This document shows positions 16,981 through 26,295 of a stretch of 64,000 bases of DNA, piece after piece. This DNA is from Ventricola sp036297385 (GTDB lineage: Bacteria; Bacillota; Clostridia; Christensenellales; Aristaeellaceae): the NCBI GenBank assembly GCA_036297385.1, contig JAXJLD010000062.1, positions 33,472 to 97,471 of the forward strand. Reading direction: 5' to 3'. Numbering within the stretch: position 1 is the stretch's first letter; each line of letters opens with the position of its first letter. Both the position numbers and the translations under genes were made by a program. Below the pieces are notes generated by a model. The model made no database searches, was not told the origin of the DNA, and saw only the letters and a list, made by a program, of their open reading frames with translations.

Positions 16981-18951
16981 TTAATTCTCATTGCGCACTT
17001 CCTTGATGACACCGCTTCGGTATGCCGAAATCAGCATCATCAGGTCGTCAATGCGCCCGCGCAGCACATCACCCTCGTCCGTATCGGCAATCAGCAAGCG
17101 ATGCGGCATATTCTTGACGATACTGTGAACGCTGTGGATGTCCTGCTCAGCCATGATGGCGCTTGCCCGAGACTCAAACGGCTGATGCGCCACAAGGCTC
17201 AGCTCGTGCGAGGAGAAAATCAGCGTGTAGCCCGCGATGCCGGTCACAGGCTGATAGGCACGCGACAGCCCGCCGTCAATCACCAGCAGCTTGCCGCCGG
17301 CCTTGATCGGGCTTTCCCCCTGCCCCAGCTTGACCGGCACATGACCGTTGATGATGAATCCCTCGTCCGTCAAATCAAACTCCCGCAGGATGCGCAGCGC
17401 CGTCGCCTCATCGTCCTGAAGCTGGAAATAGGCGTTCTTGATCTCCGTGTGCGTCGCCTTGTCCGCAATGAAGTAGCGCTCAAACGTCGCCATCTTGCTC
17501 TTGCCAAACAGCGGCGAGTATGGGCCGCAGCCCAGATACCACAGGAAATCCTGCCCGTCCGTGCGCGCCTTTTCGCCCAGATTGGCAAAATACCCCTGCC
17601 GTGCCAGCAGATCCGCCGCGTCGATGCCCGCGCGCCCGCAGATCGTGCCGGAGCCGGAGACGGGAATTGGCGCAAAGCTGCCGTCCTCCCGCATCGGGAT
17701 GCAGCCGTGGTACAGCAGATTGCCGTTGCAGCGCAGGTACATCCCGCCTACGCTGTATAGGAACTGCACATGGCGCTGGAGCTTCTCCGAATGGGCAAAT
17801 TCCAGCACCAGCCTGTCCATCACATCGCGCTCCAGCGGCGTGAGCGCGTAGGGATCATCCGGGTCGATCGTCGGGAAACGGCAGCTCCGCAGCGGATATG
17901 CCGTCTCCCCGATGCACACCGTGCCATTGGCAAAGTCAATCCTGTGCAGCAGCCGCCGCTCGTCCATGCCGTATTCGGGGTGGCGCGTCAGAAGCTGCCC
18001 TTCCAGCTTGAATTGCAGGATGGCGGCTGCCTTGTGCATACGCGCCAGCTCCATCTCATCCTCATGCACATCCTCGCCGTTGTCCTTCGGGCGGAACTCG
18101 GCGCACGGATCATCGGCATAGCAGCTCATGGCCAGCGTGGCAAGCGGGCGCAGGGAGATGCCGTAGCCCACCTCCAGCGTTTCCAGATTGCCGTATTTGA
18201 CGGAGGTGACGATCACCTGCGCGATGCACGCCTCGCTCAGCGCCGCCGCGCCCATCCACTCGATGTCGTGATTGCCCCACTGCACGTCCACCTGATGATA
18301 CGTCTCCAGCGCGTCCATGATGAGGTCGGCACGCGGGCCGCGGTCAAAGATATCGCCGATGATATGCAGCCGGTCGATGGCCAGCGCCTGAATCACGCGG
18401 CTGAGCGCAATAATCATCGCGTCCGCCTGTCCGGTCTCCAGAATCGACTGCATGACCTCCCTGTAATACCCCTCCTTGTCCGGCGTGTTGTCGCTGAGCA
18501 TCAGCTCCTCAATCAGCGCGCCCATCTCGCGGGGCATGGCGTCGCGCACGCGCTTGCGCGTGTACTTCACCGAGCACATACGGCAGACCTCGATGAGCCG
18601 GTAAATCGTCAGCCGATACCACTCGGCGGAAACCACGCCCTGCTTTTTGAGCAGCGCCAGCTTTTCATCCGGGTAGTAGATCAGCGTAGAGAGCATATCC
18701 CGCTCGTGCGTGGAGAGGATATTGCCGTACAAGTCATTGATCTTGCGCTTGATGACGCCGCTGGCATTGTGCAGGATGTGCAGGAACGCCTGATGCTCAC
18801 CGTGCAGATCCGAGAGAAAATGCTCCGTTCCCTTGGGCAGGCGCAGCACCGCGCGCAGGTGCGCGACCTCCGCCGAAGCTTCCTGAATGGTGCGATACTG
18901 CTTGCGCAGCAGCTTGAGATAGCGAATGTCCTGCGGGGTAAAGCCGTCCAT
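16981..18951 (-). CDS. fbp: fructose-1,6-bisphosphatase, class III
   Basis: 656 aa, the length of the Firmicute class III enzymes. It converts fructose 1,6-bisphosphate to fructose 6-phosphate in gluconeogenesis. Metallophosphoesterase motifs are visible: GDIFDRGP and WGNHDIEWMGA in the first half, with SDLHGEH near residue 50. The start is the ATG at 18951 (MDGFTPQDIRYLKLL), which matches the family N-terminus; the 59-residue upstream extension does not. It is followed within 12 bp by a HAD gene; ridA lies 79 bp upstream. Confidence 0.96.
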   Translation of the reverse strand: MDGFTPQDIRYLKLLRKQYRTIQEASAEVAHLRAVLRLPKGTEHFLSDLHGEHQAFLHILHNASGVIKRKINDLYGNILSTHERDMLSTLIYYPDEKLALLKKQGVVSAEWYRLTIYRLIEVCRMCSVKYTRKRVRDAMPREMGALIEELMLSDNTPDKEGYYREVMQSILETGQADAMIIALSRVIQALAIDRLHIIGDIFDRGPRADLIMDALETYHQVDVQWGNHDIEWMGAAALSEACIAQVIVTSVKYGNLETLEVGYGISLRPLATLAMSCYADDPCAEFRPKDNGEDVHEDEMELARMHKAAAILQFKLEGQLLTRHPEYGMDERRLLHRIDFANGTVCIGETAYPLRSCRFPTIDPDDPYALTPLERDVMDRLVLEFAHSEKLQRHVQFLYSVGGMYLRCNGNLLYHGCIPMREDGSFAPIPVSGSGTICGRAGIDAADLLARQGYFANLGEKARTDGQDFLWYLGCGPYSPLFGKSKMATFERYFIADKATHTEIKNAYFQLQDDEATALRILREFDLTDEGFIINGHVPVKLGQGESPIKAGGKLLVIDGGLSRAYQPVTGIAGYTLIFSSHELSLVAHQPFESRASAIMAEQDIHSVHSIVKNMPHRLLIADTDEGDVLRGRIDDLMMLISAYRSGVIKEVRNEN

Positions 18952-19030
18952 ATGTTCCTTCCCTTCCCCGGGCATACGCCCAGACCGGGGCCTCCGCCCC
19001 TTCCGCATGAAAGCCTGCGCCCAGCCGTGC

Positions 19031-19417
19031 TTACAGACTGCGGCGCACGATGCACTCCACCTCGATAGCAAGCCCCATCGGCAGAGCAGCCACCTGCACG
19101 CAGGAGCGCGCCGGATAGTTGGGCGCAAAATACTCGGCGTACAGCTTATTCACCTCGGCAAAATCACCCAGGTTCGTCAGGAACACGGTGGTCTTGAGCA
19201 CGTCGTCCATCGTCAGATCCAGCTCGCCCAGCACCGTGCGGATGTTCTCAAACACCTGCTTCGCCTGCGCCATCACGCCGCCCTCCACAGGCTTCTGCGT
19301 CGCGGGGTTCACGCCGATCATGCCGGACATATACACGGTATCGCCATAAATCGTCGCGGTGCAGTACGGACCGATCGCCGCCGGGCCCTTTGCCGTCTTG
19401 AAGCAAATCTTTTCCAT
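19031..19417 (-). CDS. ridA: RidA-family reactive intermediate deaminase
   Basis: 128 aa with YjgF/RidA landmarks: GPYCTATIYGDTVYMSG, a central FxNIxxVL segment, and the C-terminal PARSCVQVAALPMG block whose Arg binds the substrate carboxylate. It hydrolyses reactive enamines/imines such as 2-aminoacrylate released by PLP enzymes. The ATG at 19417 has AGAGG 8 nt upstream. The 162-bp gap to vanW contains short GC hairpins but no clear promoter. Confidence 0.95.
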   Translation of the reverse strand: MEKICFKTAKGPAAIGPYCTATIYGDTVYMSGMIGVNPATQKPVEGGVMAQAKQVFENIRTVLGELDLTMDDVLKTTVFLTNLGDFAEVNKLYAEYFAPNYPARSCVQVAALPMGLAIEVECIVRRSL

Positions 19418-19579
19418 GGTCTGTTCCTCTCTTTCTGTCATGCAGGCTGTTTGCCTGCCGTCGTCGGTTCTCCTCTATCCGGGAATGCACCCTGCTCCCA
19501 TCCTCCAAGCCGTTCAAGCCACATTCGCCGTCAAGCGGCGCTCTGCGCCGAGAGCGCTTGTCTGGATCAGAAAACAGCT

Positions 19580-21082
19580 TTACTCCGCATCCCGCTCCTG
19601 TACGCCCACGTAGATGATGGGCGGCATAGCCTCATAGACGCTTTCGGAGACGATCTGCGCATCTGTTTCCAGCCCCTGCGCATCCACCGTCACCCGCTCC
19701 ACGCTCACCGTATAGCCGGGCAGCGCCTCGCCGCCGGGCACGCGCTCGTCGGTATAGGTCGCATAGCGTCCCTCCCGGTCGCGCACATAGACAGGCTCTG
19801 CCTCCGTGCCGGTTTCCTCCACCAGCGAGTGCAGGCGGAAGCGCTTGCCCAGTTCTTCTCCGATGAGCATCAGCTCCAAATGCGTTTCCTCGCCGTCGTC
19901 ATAGACGCGCACGGTGATAAACAGCGGCGCATCCGTCGAATTGGCAATCACCAGATCCAGCCCCTGATCGGACACCGCCGCCTCCTGCCCCATATCGCAG
20001 TAATCGACAGGCCGCGCTGCGGCGCTGCGCTCACGCACTTCCAGCCCGCCCAGCAGCGCCGCGCGATGCAGCGCCGTGGACGCCTGACACACGCCGCCGC
20101 CCACGCCGGACTGATCGGCGCCATAGGCCGGCTCTGCCGCCACCAGATAGCCGCTCTCCGCCGTGCGTGCGCCGACCGTCTCGTTGAAGGAGAGCGTCTC
20201 GCCGCTCTCCACGCGCAGTCCATTGAGCTTCTCCGCCGCCAGCGCGACGTTCTGCCGCGTCGCCTCATCGCCCGTCACCTGCGCTGTCACATGGGCACGC
20301 AGGGAGAGTGCATTCTCCAGCTCCGCCTGATACGTCTGCGGCTCCAGCACCGTCGGCTCCAGCGTCATGCTGCCCGGAGACAGCCTGCTTAAAGACTGAC
20401 GAATGACGGAAGCCGTCTGCTCCGCGTCCAGCTCCAGCGCCCGCCCCGTCTGCTCGTCCGTAAAGGCAAAGGGTTCCGCACGCCCCGGGGTGAAGGTTAC
20501 GGTTGCATCCACCGGTGCGCACTCCACGTCCGCCCGGATGCGCTCCAGCAGCGCGTCCACCGCGCTGTCCAGCTCATCCGTCATCACCGGCTGCGCCAGC
20601 ACCAGCTTGTCCTTCTCCAGCATCCGCATATCGCGGTAGCGCTCGAGCATATTTCCCTCGTGACCGGGCCGCCAGAGCTTGTCCAGCGTTTCCTCTGCCT
20701 GCACGGTCACCTTCGCATCCTGTGCTGTCAGCGTATACGTCTCATCCATGCAGACAATATCAAACTGCCATGCATCCACATACTCGTTTTGGATGGATTC
20801 CAGCAGCGCCTGTACGTTTTCGCGCGTCATGCCCACCAGCGGCTGCCCCATGAGCATCGTGCCGGGCACGAATGTCTGCTGGTACGGGCTGGTGTACAGG
20901 TAAACGTGAATGGTGCATCCACCGATCACCGCTGCCACCAGAAAGACCGCCAGCGAAACCATCGCCGCACCGCTCATTCCCCGGCGTTTCCGTTTCTTTT
21001 TCTTCTTCTTCGGCGATTCCGGCACGCGCACCGGTTCCTTCGGTTTGGGCGGCGTATAGCCCGCCCGCGTCATCGTCGGCAT
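19580..21082 (-). CDS. VanW-family protein with peptidoglycan-binding-like domain
   Basis: 500 aa. A basic cytoplasmic N-terminus (KKKKKKRKRR) is followed by one transmembrane helix near 40-60. An extracellular PG_binding_4-type region follows, then the VanW domain near 275-420 (SFNETVGARTAESGYL; GVGGGVCQASTALH). The C-terminal ~75 residues resemble a G5/beta-domain tail. VanW proteins are associated with the cell wall, and their reaction is not settled. GGAGGTG precedes the ATG. It follows the PHP gene by 4 bp, so it is cotranscribed. Confidence 0.9.
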   Translation of the reverse strand: MPTMTRAGYTPPKPKEPVRVPESPKKKKKKRKRRGMSGAAMVSLAVFLVAAVIGGCTIHVYLYTSPYQQTFVPGTMLMGQPLVGMTRENVQALLESIQNEYVDAWQFDIVCMDETYTLTAQDAKVTVQAEETLDKLWRPGHEGNMLERYRDMRMLEKDKLVLAQPVMTDELDSAVDALLERIRADVECAPVDATVTFTPGRAEPFAFTDEQTGRALELDAEQTASVIRQSLSRLSPGSMTLEPTVLEPQTYQAELENALSLRAHVTAQVTGDEATRQNVALAAEKLNGLRVESGETLSFNETVGARTAESGYLVAAEPAYGADQSGVGGGVCQASTALHRAALLGGLEVRERSAAARPVDYCDMGQEAAVSDQGLDLVIANSTDAPLFITVRVYDDGEETHLELMLIGEELGKRFRLHSLVEETGTEAEPVYVRDREGRYATYTDERVPGGEALPGYTVSVERVTVDAQGLETDAQIVSESVYEAMPPIIYVGVQERDAE

Positions 21083-21086
21083 TGAC

Positions 21087-21944
21087 TCACCTCCGGTTGT
21101 TCTCTCGTCTTGTTTCCATGTGCGCCAGCAGCGCCCGCATATCCTCGTCCATCGACTTCCAGCGCTCCGCTTCCTGCCCCAGCGCCGAAGCGCGAACTGC
21201 CTCGCCGTGGAAGTCGCTTCCGCTGGTCACCAGCATCCCCAGCCGTCCGGCCATAGCCCGCAGGAAGGCGGCATGGTTGTTTGCCGCGCTGGGGTGATAG
21301 ACCTCGATGCCCGCAAGCCCCTGCGTCCGCCACTCGCCCACCAGCGATTCCATCTGCGTTTCCCCCATCTTCAGCTCCATCGGATGTGCCAGCACGGCCA
21401 CGCCGCCCGCACCGTCGATCAGGCGCACCGCCTCGGCTACCTTCACATCCTCCTTCGGGACATACGCCGGGCGGCCGGGCTTGAGAAACCGTTCAAACGC
21501 ATCGGAGACTGAGGTGACATACCCCGCCTCCAGCAGCGCCCGCGCCACATGAGGCCGGGCGACCACCCCGCGTGCCAGCTCGCGCACACGCGCCATGTCG
21601 ATGGATTTCCCCAGCGCATTCAAGCGGCGCACCATCTCCTCGGCGCGTGCCATCCGCTGGGATACGCGCTCTGCGCAGAATTCAGCAAGCGCCTTGTTTT
21701 CGGCATCCACGCCGTAGCCCAGCACATGGATCTCCTTCTGTGCGCCGCAGCTCAGCTCCACACCGGGAATCAGCGTCATCCCCCAACGCGCCGCCGCCTC
21801 CCGTGCCGCTGGCACGCCTTCCAGCGTGTCATGATCGGTCAGCGCCACATGCGTACAGCCCGCCTTGGCCGCCAGCGCCATCAGCGCATCCGGCGTATAA
21901 ACGCCATCTGAGGCGGTAGAATGCATATGCAGATCCGCTTTCAT
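21087..21944 (-). CDS. PHP-domain phosphoesterase (YciV/RNase AM-like)
   Basis: 285 aa. PHP metal motifs: DLHMHSTASDG near residues 4-14, LTDHDTLEG near 35, PGVELSC near 60, and C-terminal GSDFHGE near 240. This family hydrolyses 3',5'-nucleoside bisphosphates or short RNA 5' ends; which applies here cannot be told. It overlaps nothing and lies 4 bp upstream of vanW and 33 bp downstream of a membrane-protein gene. Confidence 0.9.
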   Translation of the reverse strand: MKADLHMHSTASDGVYTPDALMALAAKAGCTHVALTDHDTLEGVPAAREAAARWGMTLIPGVELSCGAQKEIHVLGYGVDAENKALAEFCAERVSQRMARAEEMVRRLNALGKSIDMARVRELARGVVARPHVARALLEAGYVTSVSDAFERFLKPGRPAYVPKEDVKVAEAVRLIDGAGGVAVLAHPMELKMGETQMESLVGEWRTQGLAGIEVYHPSAANNHAAFLRAMAGRLGMLVTSGSDFHGEAVRASALGQEAERWKSMDEDMRALLAHMETRRENNRR

Positions 21945-21977
21945 CGGCTCTCTCCTCTCTTCGCCGCGCCGGGCAGT

Positions 21978-23465
21978 TCACTCGTGCAGCGCCGCAAAAT
22001 CGTCCACAGGCTCGATATGGATGGTCTGAATATGCTCAATCATGTCGAGCTGACGCAGCGTCGTCACCATTCTGCCGCCCATTTCATAGGTATACGGCCA
22101 GTTGGACGGGCCATCGCAGCGCGGCACGCTCAACGTCATCTCCGTCATCCCCTCACGATCCGCATTCAGGATCTCCTGCAAAAAGCTGCGGTTGGTCTGC
22201 ATACACGTCTGCGCGCTCTGCCCCAGCACATTGCTCTGTGCAAACGAGTCCGCGCCGATCAGCACATCAAACGCCATCACAAACATCACCAGCGGAACCG
22301 CCATCGCCACGCTCCGCCATCGGGCAATCAGGTAGCCCAGCGAAAGGAATGCCGCCGTCAGCACCGGCGCCATCATGCAGATGAGCACCTCCATGCGGGC
22401 GATGTAGCTCGGCTCCGTCGCAGCGCTGAGCAGAATCAGGTACAGCAGCGTCACGCCTGCGCAGGCGAGACAGCGCAGCACCATGCGCCCATACGCCCTG
22501 TCCCTTGGCGTCTTGAGCCGGGACAGGCACAGCGCAATCAGCCCCGCCGCCAGCATAGCGGCGCACAGGTAGAACACGCTGTCCTCCATCCGCTCCATCT
22601 CCTGCAGGAAGATATGAATGACGGATTTGATCCGATCCAGCAGCGGCAGTGCGCTTCCCATGCCCCGTGCACGGCCGCCCGAAAGCTCAAAGACCGCCGA
22701 AACGCCCCATGCCGCCAGAATGCCCAGCGGCCAACCGTTCGCCTTGAACCATGCCCTGACAGGCGCTTTGTCCCGAATCCCCTCCGCCGCCGCGCACAGC
22801 AGCCGCCATCCGGCATAGACCGCCAGCACGACGCTGCTGAAGAGGTTGGAGAAGATCGCCAGATACAGCAGCACGATCATACCGCCCTTCAGGACAGCGT
22901 GCTCGCCCGCCGGGCAGCTTTCATCCCGCGCAATCTCCATCATCAGCACGAGCTGAATGTTCAGCAGCGCGGGAATCAGATAATTGAAGCAGGTGGTCAG
23001 GCATTCCGCGTAAAACAGATGGCGGCTCGCAATCCACGGCGACATCCAGCTTCTGAAATGAAACACCGCAAACAGCGCGGTCAGCAGCAGGGTCACCGGC
23101 GTTCCCAATGCCATGCGCTTTTGAAGCAGCCGGGCAAACAGCGCCAGATACAGCAGGATCATCGCGCTGAGCAGCACGCCTGTCACCACGGATACCGCGC
23201 CCACAAAGTCGCCCGTGAAGGGCATCACCAGCCAGCGCGCTGCCAGCGCGCACAGCGGGGTGAGGACTTCCGGCAAAATCTTCGCTGGATTCCAGTAGTG
23301 CCAAATGGGCTTCGCCGGGCGCGTAAAGGCCAGATAGGTCCAGTCGTCCATGTTGTCCACCACAAGCGGACGGCACTTGACAAAGAAGATCACCAGTATA
23401 CCAAACAGCCCCAGATAAAACAGCCCCGTCAGCAGGCGCTTGCCCAGCCGCTTTTCGCGTCTCAT
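21978..23465 (-). CDS. polytopic membrane protein of unknown function (DUF6056-like)
   Basis: 495 aa with about 10-11 hydrophobic helices. After the first helix comes an acidic extracytoplasmic stretch (VVDNMDDWTYL). The pattern of an early acidic motif and many helices resembles GT-C fold glycosyltransferases or DUF6056 proteins; a soluble C-terminal ~80 residues closes it. Recognition is weak. It is the first gene of a long minus-strand run and is followed by the PHP gene. Confidence 0.75.
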   Translation of the reverse strand: MRREKRLGKRLLTGLFYLGLFGILVIFFVKCRPLVVDNMDDWTYLAFTRPAKPIWHYWNPAKILPEVLTPLCALAARWLVMPFTGDFVGAVSVVTGVLLSAMILLYLALFARLLQKRMALGTPVTLLLTALFAVFHFRSWMSPWIASRHLFYAECLTTCFNYLIPALLNIQLVLMMEIARDESCPAGEHAVLKGGMIVLLYLAIFSNLFSSVVLAVYAGWRLLCAAAEGIRDKAPVRAWFKANGWPLGILAAWGVSAVFELSGGRARGMGSALPLLDRIKSVIHIFLQEMERMEDSVFYLCAAMLAAGLIALCLSRLKTPRDRAYGRMVLRCLACAGVTLLYLILLSAATEPSYIARMEVLICMMAPVLTAAFLSLGYLIARWRSVAMAVPLVMFVMAFDVLIGADSFAQSNVLGQSAQTCMQTNRSFLQEILNADREGMTEMTLSVPRCDGPSNWPYTYEMGGRMVTTLRQLDMIEHIQTIHIEPVDDFAALHE

Positions 23466-23635
23466 CCCTTCGTTCCTCTCTTCCCGCTTATGCTGTTTTC
23501 AAATGAAAACAGCCTTATACTACAACCCCGTCAGGCAATGCCTCGTGCTGAATAAAGTCTTTGAATGCAAGCCGTATCATACAGCAATCGCCGCGTCTCC
23601 CAAGGATGACGCGGCGTTTGCGTGTATATCGCCTA
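23466..23635. other. intergenic stretch with two hairpins
   Basis: 23489-23510 is an 8-bp stem GCTGTTTT/AAAACAGC with a 6-nt loop. 23589-23616 is a 9-bp stem CGCCGCGTC/GACGCGGCG. The latter lies just downstream of ftsH (minus) but lacks a U-tract, so it is only a possible terminator. No clear promoter for the following membrane gene was found. Confidence 0.5.
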
Positions 23636-25594
23636 TCAGGCGTTTTCGCCGCCTTCGCCGTCAGAAGGCTCGGCCTTGACCGTCACATCAGCCGTCGCAT
23701 CCTCCCGTGCGGGCAGCGCTTCGCCCTTCATGAACGCCTCGAACTCTCTGCGATCCAGCGTCTCGCGCTCCATGAGCAGCGCAGTCAGCCCATCGAGCTT
23801 GCTGCGGTTCTCCGCCAGAATCTGCGTCGCGCGGGCCAGCGCACCGCTCATCTTCGCCTGCACCTCGCCATCGATGCGGGAGGCCACGCTCTCCGAGAAC
23901 GTGCGGCTCTGCTGACCGTAATCACGCGCGAGGAACACCTCGTCGTGATCGCCGCCCAGATAAATCGGCCCCATCTCGTCGCTCATGCCGTACTGCATCA
24001 CCATGCGGCGGCAGATGTCGGTGGCACGCTGCAAGTCACTGCTCGCGCCGGTGGTCATCTCGCCCATCACCAGATTTTCCGCCGCATATCCGCCCAGCGC
24101 CATGGCCACAAAGTCCAGAAGCTGGGTGCGGGTGGTGAAGTCGCTCTCCTTTTCAGGCAGCAGCAGCGTATGGCCGCCGCTGGAGCCGCGCGGCATGATC
24201 GTCACCAGATGCACGGCATCGCAGCCCTCCAGCAGCTCGCCGACAATCGCATGGCCCGCCTCGTGAACGGCAACCAAGCGCTTGTCCTCCTGTGTCACGA
24301 CATGGCTGCGCTTCTCCGGGCCCATCTCCACGCGCTCAATCGCATCGTTGAGATGGCGGGCGGTGATCTCCTCCTTGCCCTCACGCGCACAGAGGATGGC
24401 CGCCTCGTTCATGATGTTCTCCAGATCTGCACCCGCAAAGTACGGGGTGCGCTTGGCGATGTTGGCCAGATCCACGTCTGCCGCCAGCGGCTTATCCTTG
24501 GCGTGTACCTTGAGGATCGCCTCGCGGCCGCGCACATCGGGATAGCCCACGGAAATCTGGCGGTCAAACCGGCCCGGACGCAGCAGCGCCGGATCGAGAA
24601 TGTCCTTGCGGTTGGTAGCCGCCAGCACGATCACGCCCTCGTTGACGGCAAAGCCGTCCATCTCCACCAGAAGCTGGTTGAGCGTCTGCTCGCGCTCATC
24701 GTGGCCGCCGCCCATGCCCGCGCCGCGCCGCCTGCCGACAGCGTCGATCTCGTCGATGAACACGATGCAGGGCGCGTGCTTCTTCGCCTGCTCAAACGTA
24801 TCGCGCACGCGGCTTGCGCCCACGCCCACGAACATCTCCACAAAGTCCGAACCGGAGATGGACAGGAACGGCACGCCCGCCTCGCCCGCCACCGCTTTGG
24901 CCAGCATCGTCTTGCCCGTGCCGGGAGGACCAACGAGCAGCACACCCTTGGGAATGCGCGCGCCGACCTTGGTGAAGCGCCGCGGGTTTTTGAGGAACTC
25001 CACCAGCTCCTGCATCTCTTCCTTTTCTTCGACCGCACCGGCCACGTCCGCAAAGGTGATGCGGTTGCCGTCCGGCTCAAAGACGCGGGCGGTGCTGCGG
25101 CCAAAGTTCATCATCTTGCCGCCCCCGCCGTTCTGCTGGCGCATGATGAACATCCAAAAGAGCATCAGACCCAGCGTCATGATGATGTAGGGCATCATCT
25201 CCAGCAGCCACGGCGTGCTCGGCGCCGGCAGGTACATCAGCTCAAAGCCCAAATCCAGCTCGGAAATCTGATTCTCCGGCACGCCCTCACGACGCGCAGC
25301 AAGCTGGCGGCAGGAATCCACAAAGGTATCGCCGCTGCCATAGGCCACCAGATCGTAGGCCTCGGGCGAAAAGCGCTCCTCGGGGATGCTGCTTCCCTTC
25401 ACACGCGCATAAATGGTATCCTCCTGAAGCGCAGCCTGCTCAATCTTCCCCTCTTCGATGCAGGCAAGCAGCTCGCTGTATTCCACGCGTTCGCCGGTTT
25501 GGCGGCCCGCCGACGCGGTAAACATCTGCGCGGCGGCAAACACCGCCAAGATAATCAGCAGATAGATCGGAAAGCTTCTATATGATTTCTTCAA
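23636..25594 (-). CDS. ftsH: ATP-dependent zinc metalloprotease FtsH
   Basis: 652 aa. Two transmembrane helices (about 9-25 and 133-151) flank an extracytoplasmic domain. The AAA+ module has Walker A GPPGTGKT (222-229), Walker B FIDEID (279-284) and an SRH region near 328-343. The M41 protease has HEAGH (444-448). It degrades membrane and regulatory proteins. The start is TTG at 25594 (LKKSYRSF) with GGAGG 6 nt upstream; a GTG at 25627 would add 11 residues but lacks an SD. It follows hpt, the standard tilS-hpt-ftsH order of Firmicutes. The C-terminal tail is acidic, as is usual. Confidence 0.97.
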   Translation of the reverse strand: MKKSYRSFPIYLLIILAVFAAAQMFTASAGRQTGERVEYSELLACIEEGKIEQAALQEDTIYARVKGSSIPEERFSPEAYDLVAYGSGDTFVDSCRQLAARREGVPENQISELDLGFELMYLPAPSTPWLLEMMPYIIMTLGLMLFWMFIMRQQNGGGGKMMNFGRSTARVFEPDGNRITFADVAGAVEEKEEMQELVEFLKNPRRFTKVGARIPKGVLLVGPPGTGKTMLAKAVAGEAGVPFLSISGSDFVEMFVGVGASRVRDTFEQAKKHAPCIVFIDEIDAVGRRRGAGMGGGHDEREQTLNQLLVEMDGFAVNEGVIVLAATNRKDILDPALLRPGRFDRQISVGYPDVRGREAILKVHAKDKPLAADVDLANIAKRTPYFAGADLENIMNEAAILCAREGKEEITARHLNDAIERVEMGPEKRSHVVTQEDKRLVAVHEAGHAIVGELLEGCDAVHLVTIMPRGSSGGHTLLLPEKESDFTTRTQLLDFVAMALGGYAAENLVMGEMTTGASSDLQRATDICRRMVMQYGMSDEMGPIYLGGDHDEVFLARDYGQQSRTFSESVASRIDGEVQAKMSGALARATQILAENRSKLDGLTALLMERETLDRREFEAFMKGEALPAREDATADVTVKAEPSDGEGGENA

Positions 25595-25639
25595 TGGGAA
25601 CCTCCATCCCTGCGGCCCGCGCCGCACATGATGACATGA

Positions 25640-26200
25640 TTATTTTTCGTAAACCTCGGGCTTGAGCACGCCGATATCCGGCAGATTGCGGTACTTCTCA
25701 TCATAGTCAAGGCCGTAGCCGACCACAAACTCATCCGGAATCGTGAAACCGAAGTAGTCCACGTGCAGCGGCACGCGGCGGCGATCCGGCTTATCCAGCA
25801 GCGTCGCAATCTTGAGGCTCGCCGCACCGCGGCTGAGCAGGTTCTCACGCAGGAAGGACAGCGTCATGCCGGAATCGACGATATCCTCGATGACCAGCAC
25901 ATCCTTGCCGTTCACCGGCTTATCCAGATCCTTCATGATGCGCACCACACCGGAGGACTTGGTCGCACTGCCATAGCTGGAAATCGCCATGAAATCCATG
26001 CTCATCGGCAGGTCGATTTCGCGCACCAGATCCACGAAAAAGACCACCGCGCCCTTGAGAATGCAGATGACCGTCAAATCCTTGCCCTTAAAGTCCTCGG
26101 TAATCTGCCTGCCCATCTCCTTGACACGCGCGGCAATCTGCTCGCGGGTCAGCAGCAGTTCGTCCTTCAGGTCTGCATACGTCTCTCTGTTTTCCATCAT
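25640..26200 (-). CDS. hpt: hypoxanthine phosphoribosyltransferase
   Basis: 186 aa. It salvages hypoxanthine/guanine with PRPP. The PRPP motif VLVIEDIVDSGMT is near residue 102, and GAVVFFVDLVREI and YGLDYDEKYRNLP are family blocks. The ATG at 26200 has AGGAGG 8 nt upstream; the longer reading from 26257 does not fit the family. A short AAAACCG/CGGTTTT hairpin at 26274-26297 overlaps the tilS stop and could attenuate readthrough. ftsH follows 45 bp downstream. Confidence 0.96.
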   Translation of the reverse strand: MMENRETYADLKDELLLTREQIAARVKEMGRQITEDFKGKDLTVICILKGAVVFFVDLVREIDLPMSMDFMAISSYGSATKSSGVVRIMKDLDKPVNGKDVLVIEDIVDSGMTLSFLRENLLSRGAASLKIATLLDKPDRRRVPLHVDYFGFTIPDEFVVGYGLDYDEKYRNLPDIGVLKPEVYEK

Positions 26201-26295
26201 CGGAATATCCTCCTGTTTTCTGCTTTTCATTTCGCACATTCTTCTGCAAAGTTTCACTGCCAGCGCCGGCTATCAAAACCGACTCTCGGACGGTT

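Noticed and set aside
16981..19128. Longer Fbp start at 19128
   Set aside because: Extra 59 residues overlap ridA and are Arg/Trp/Cys rich; the ATG at 18951 matches the family N-terminus.
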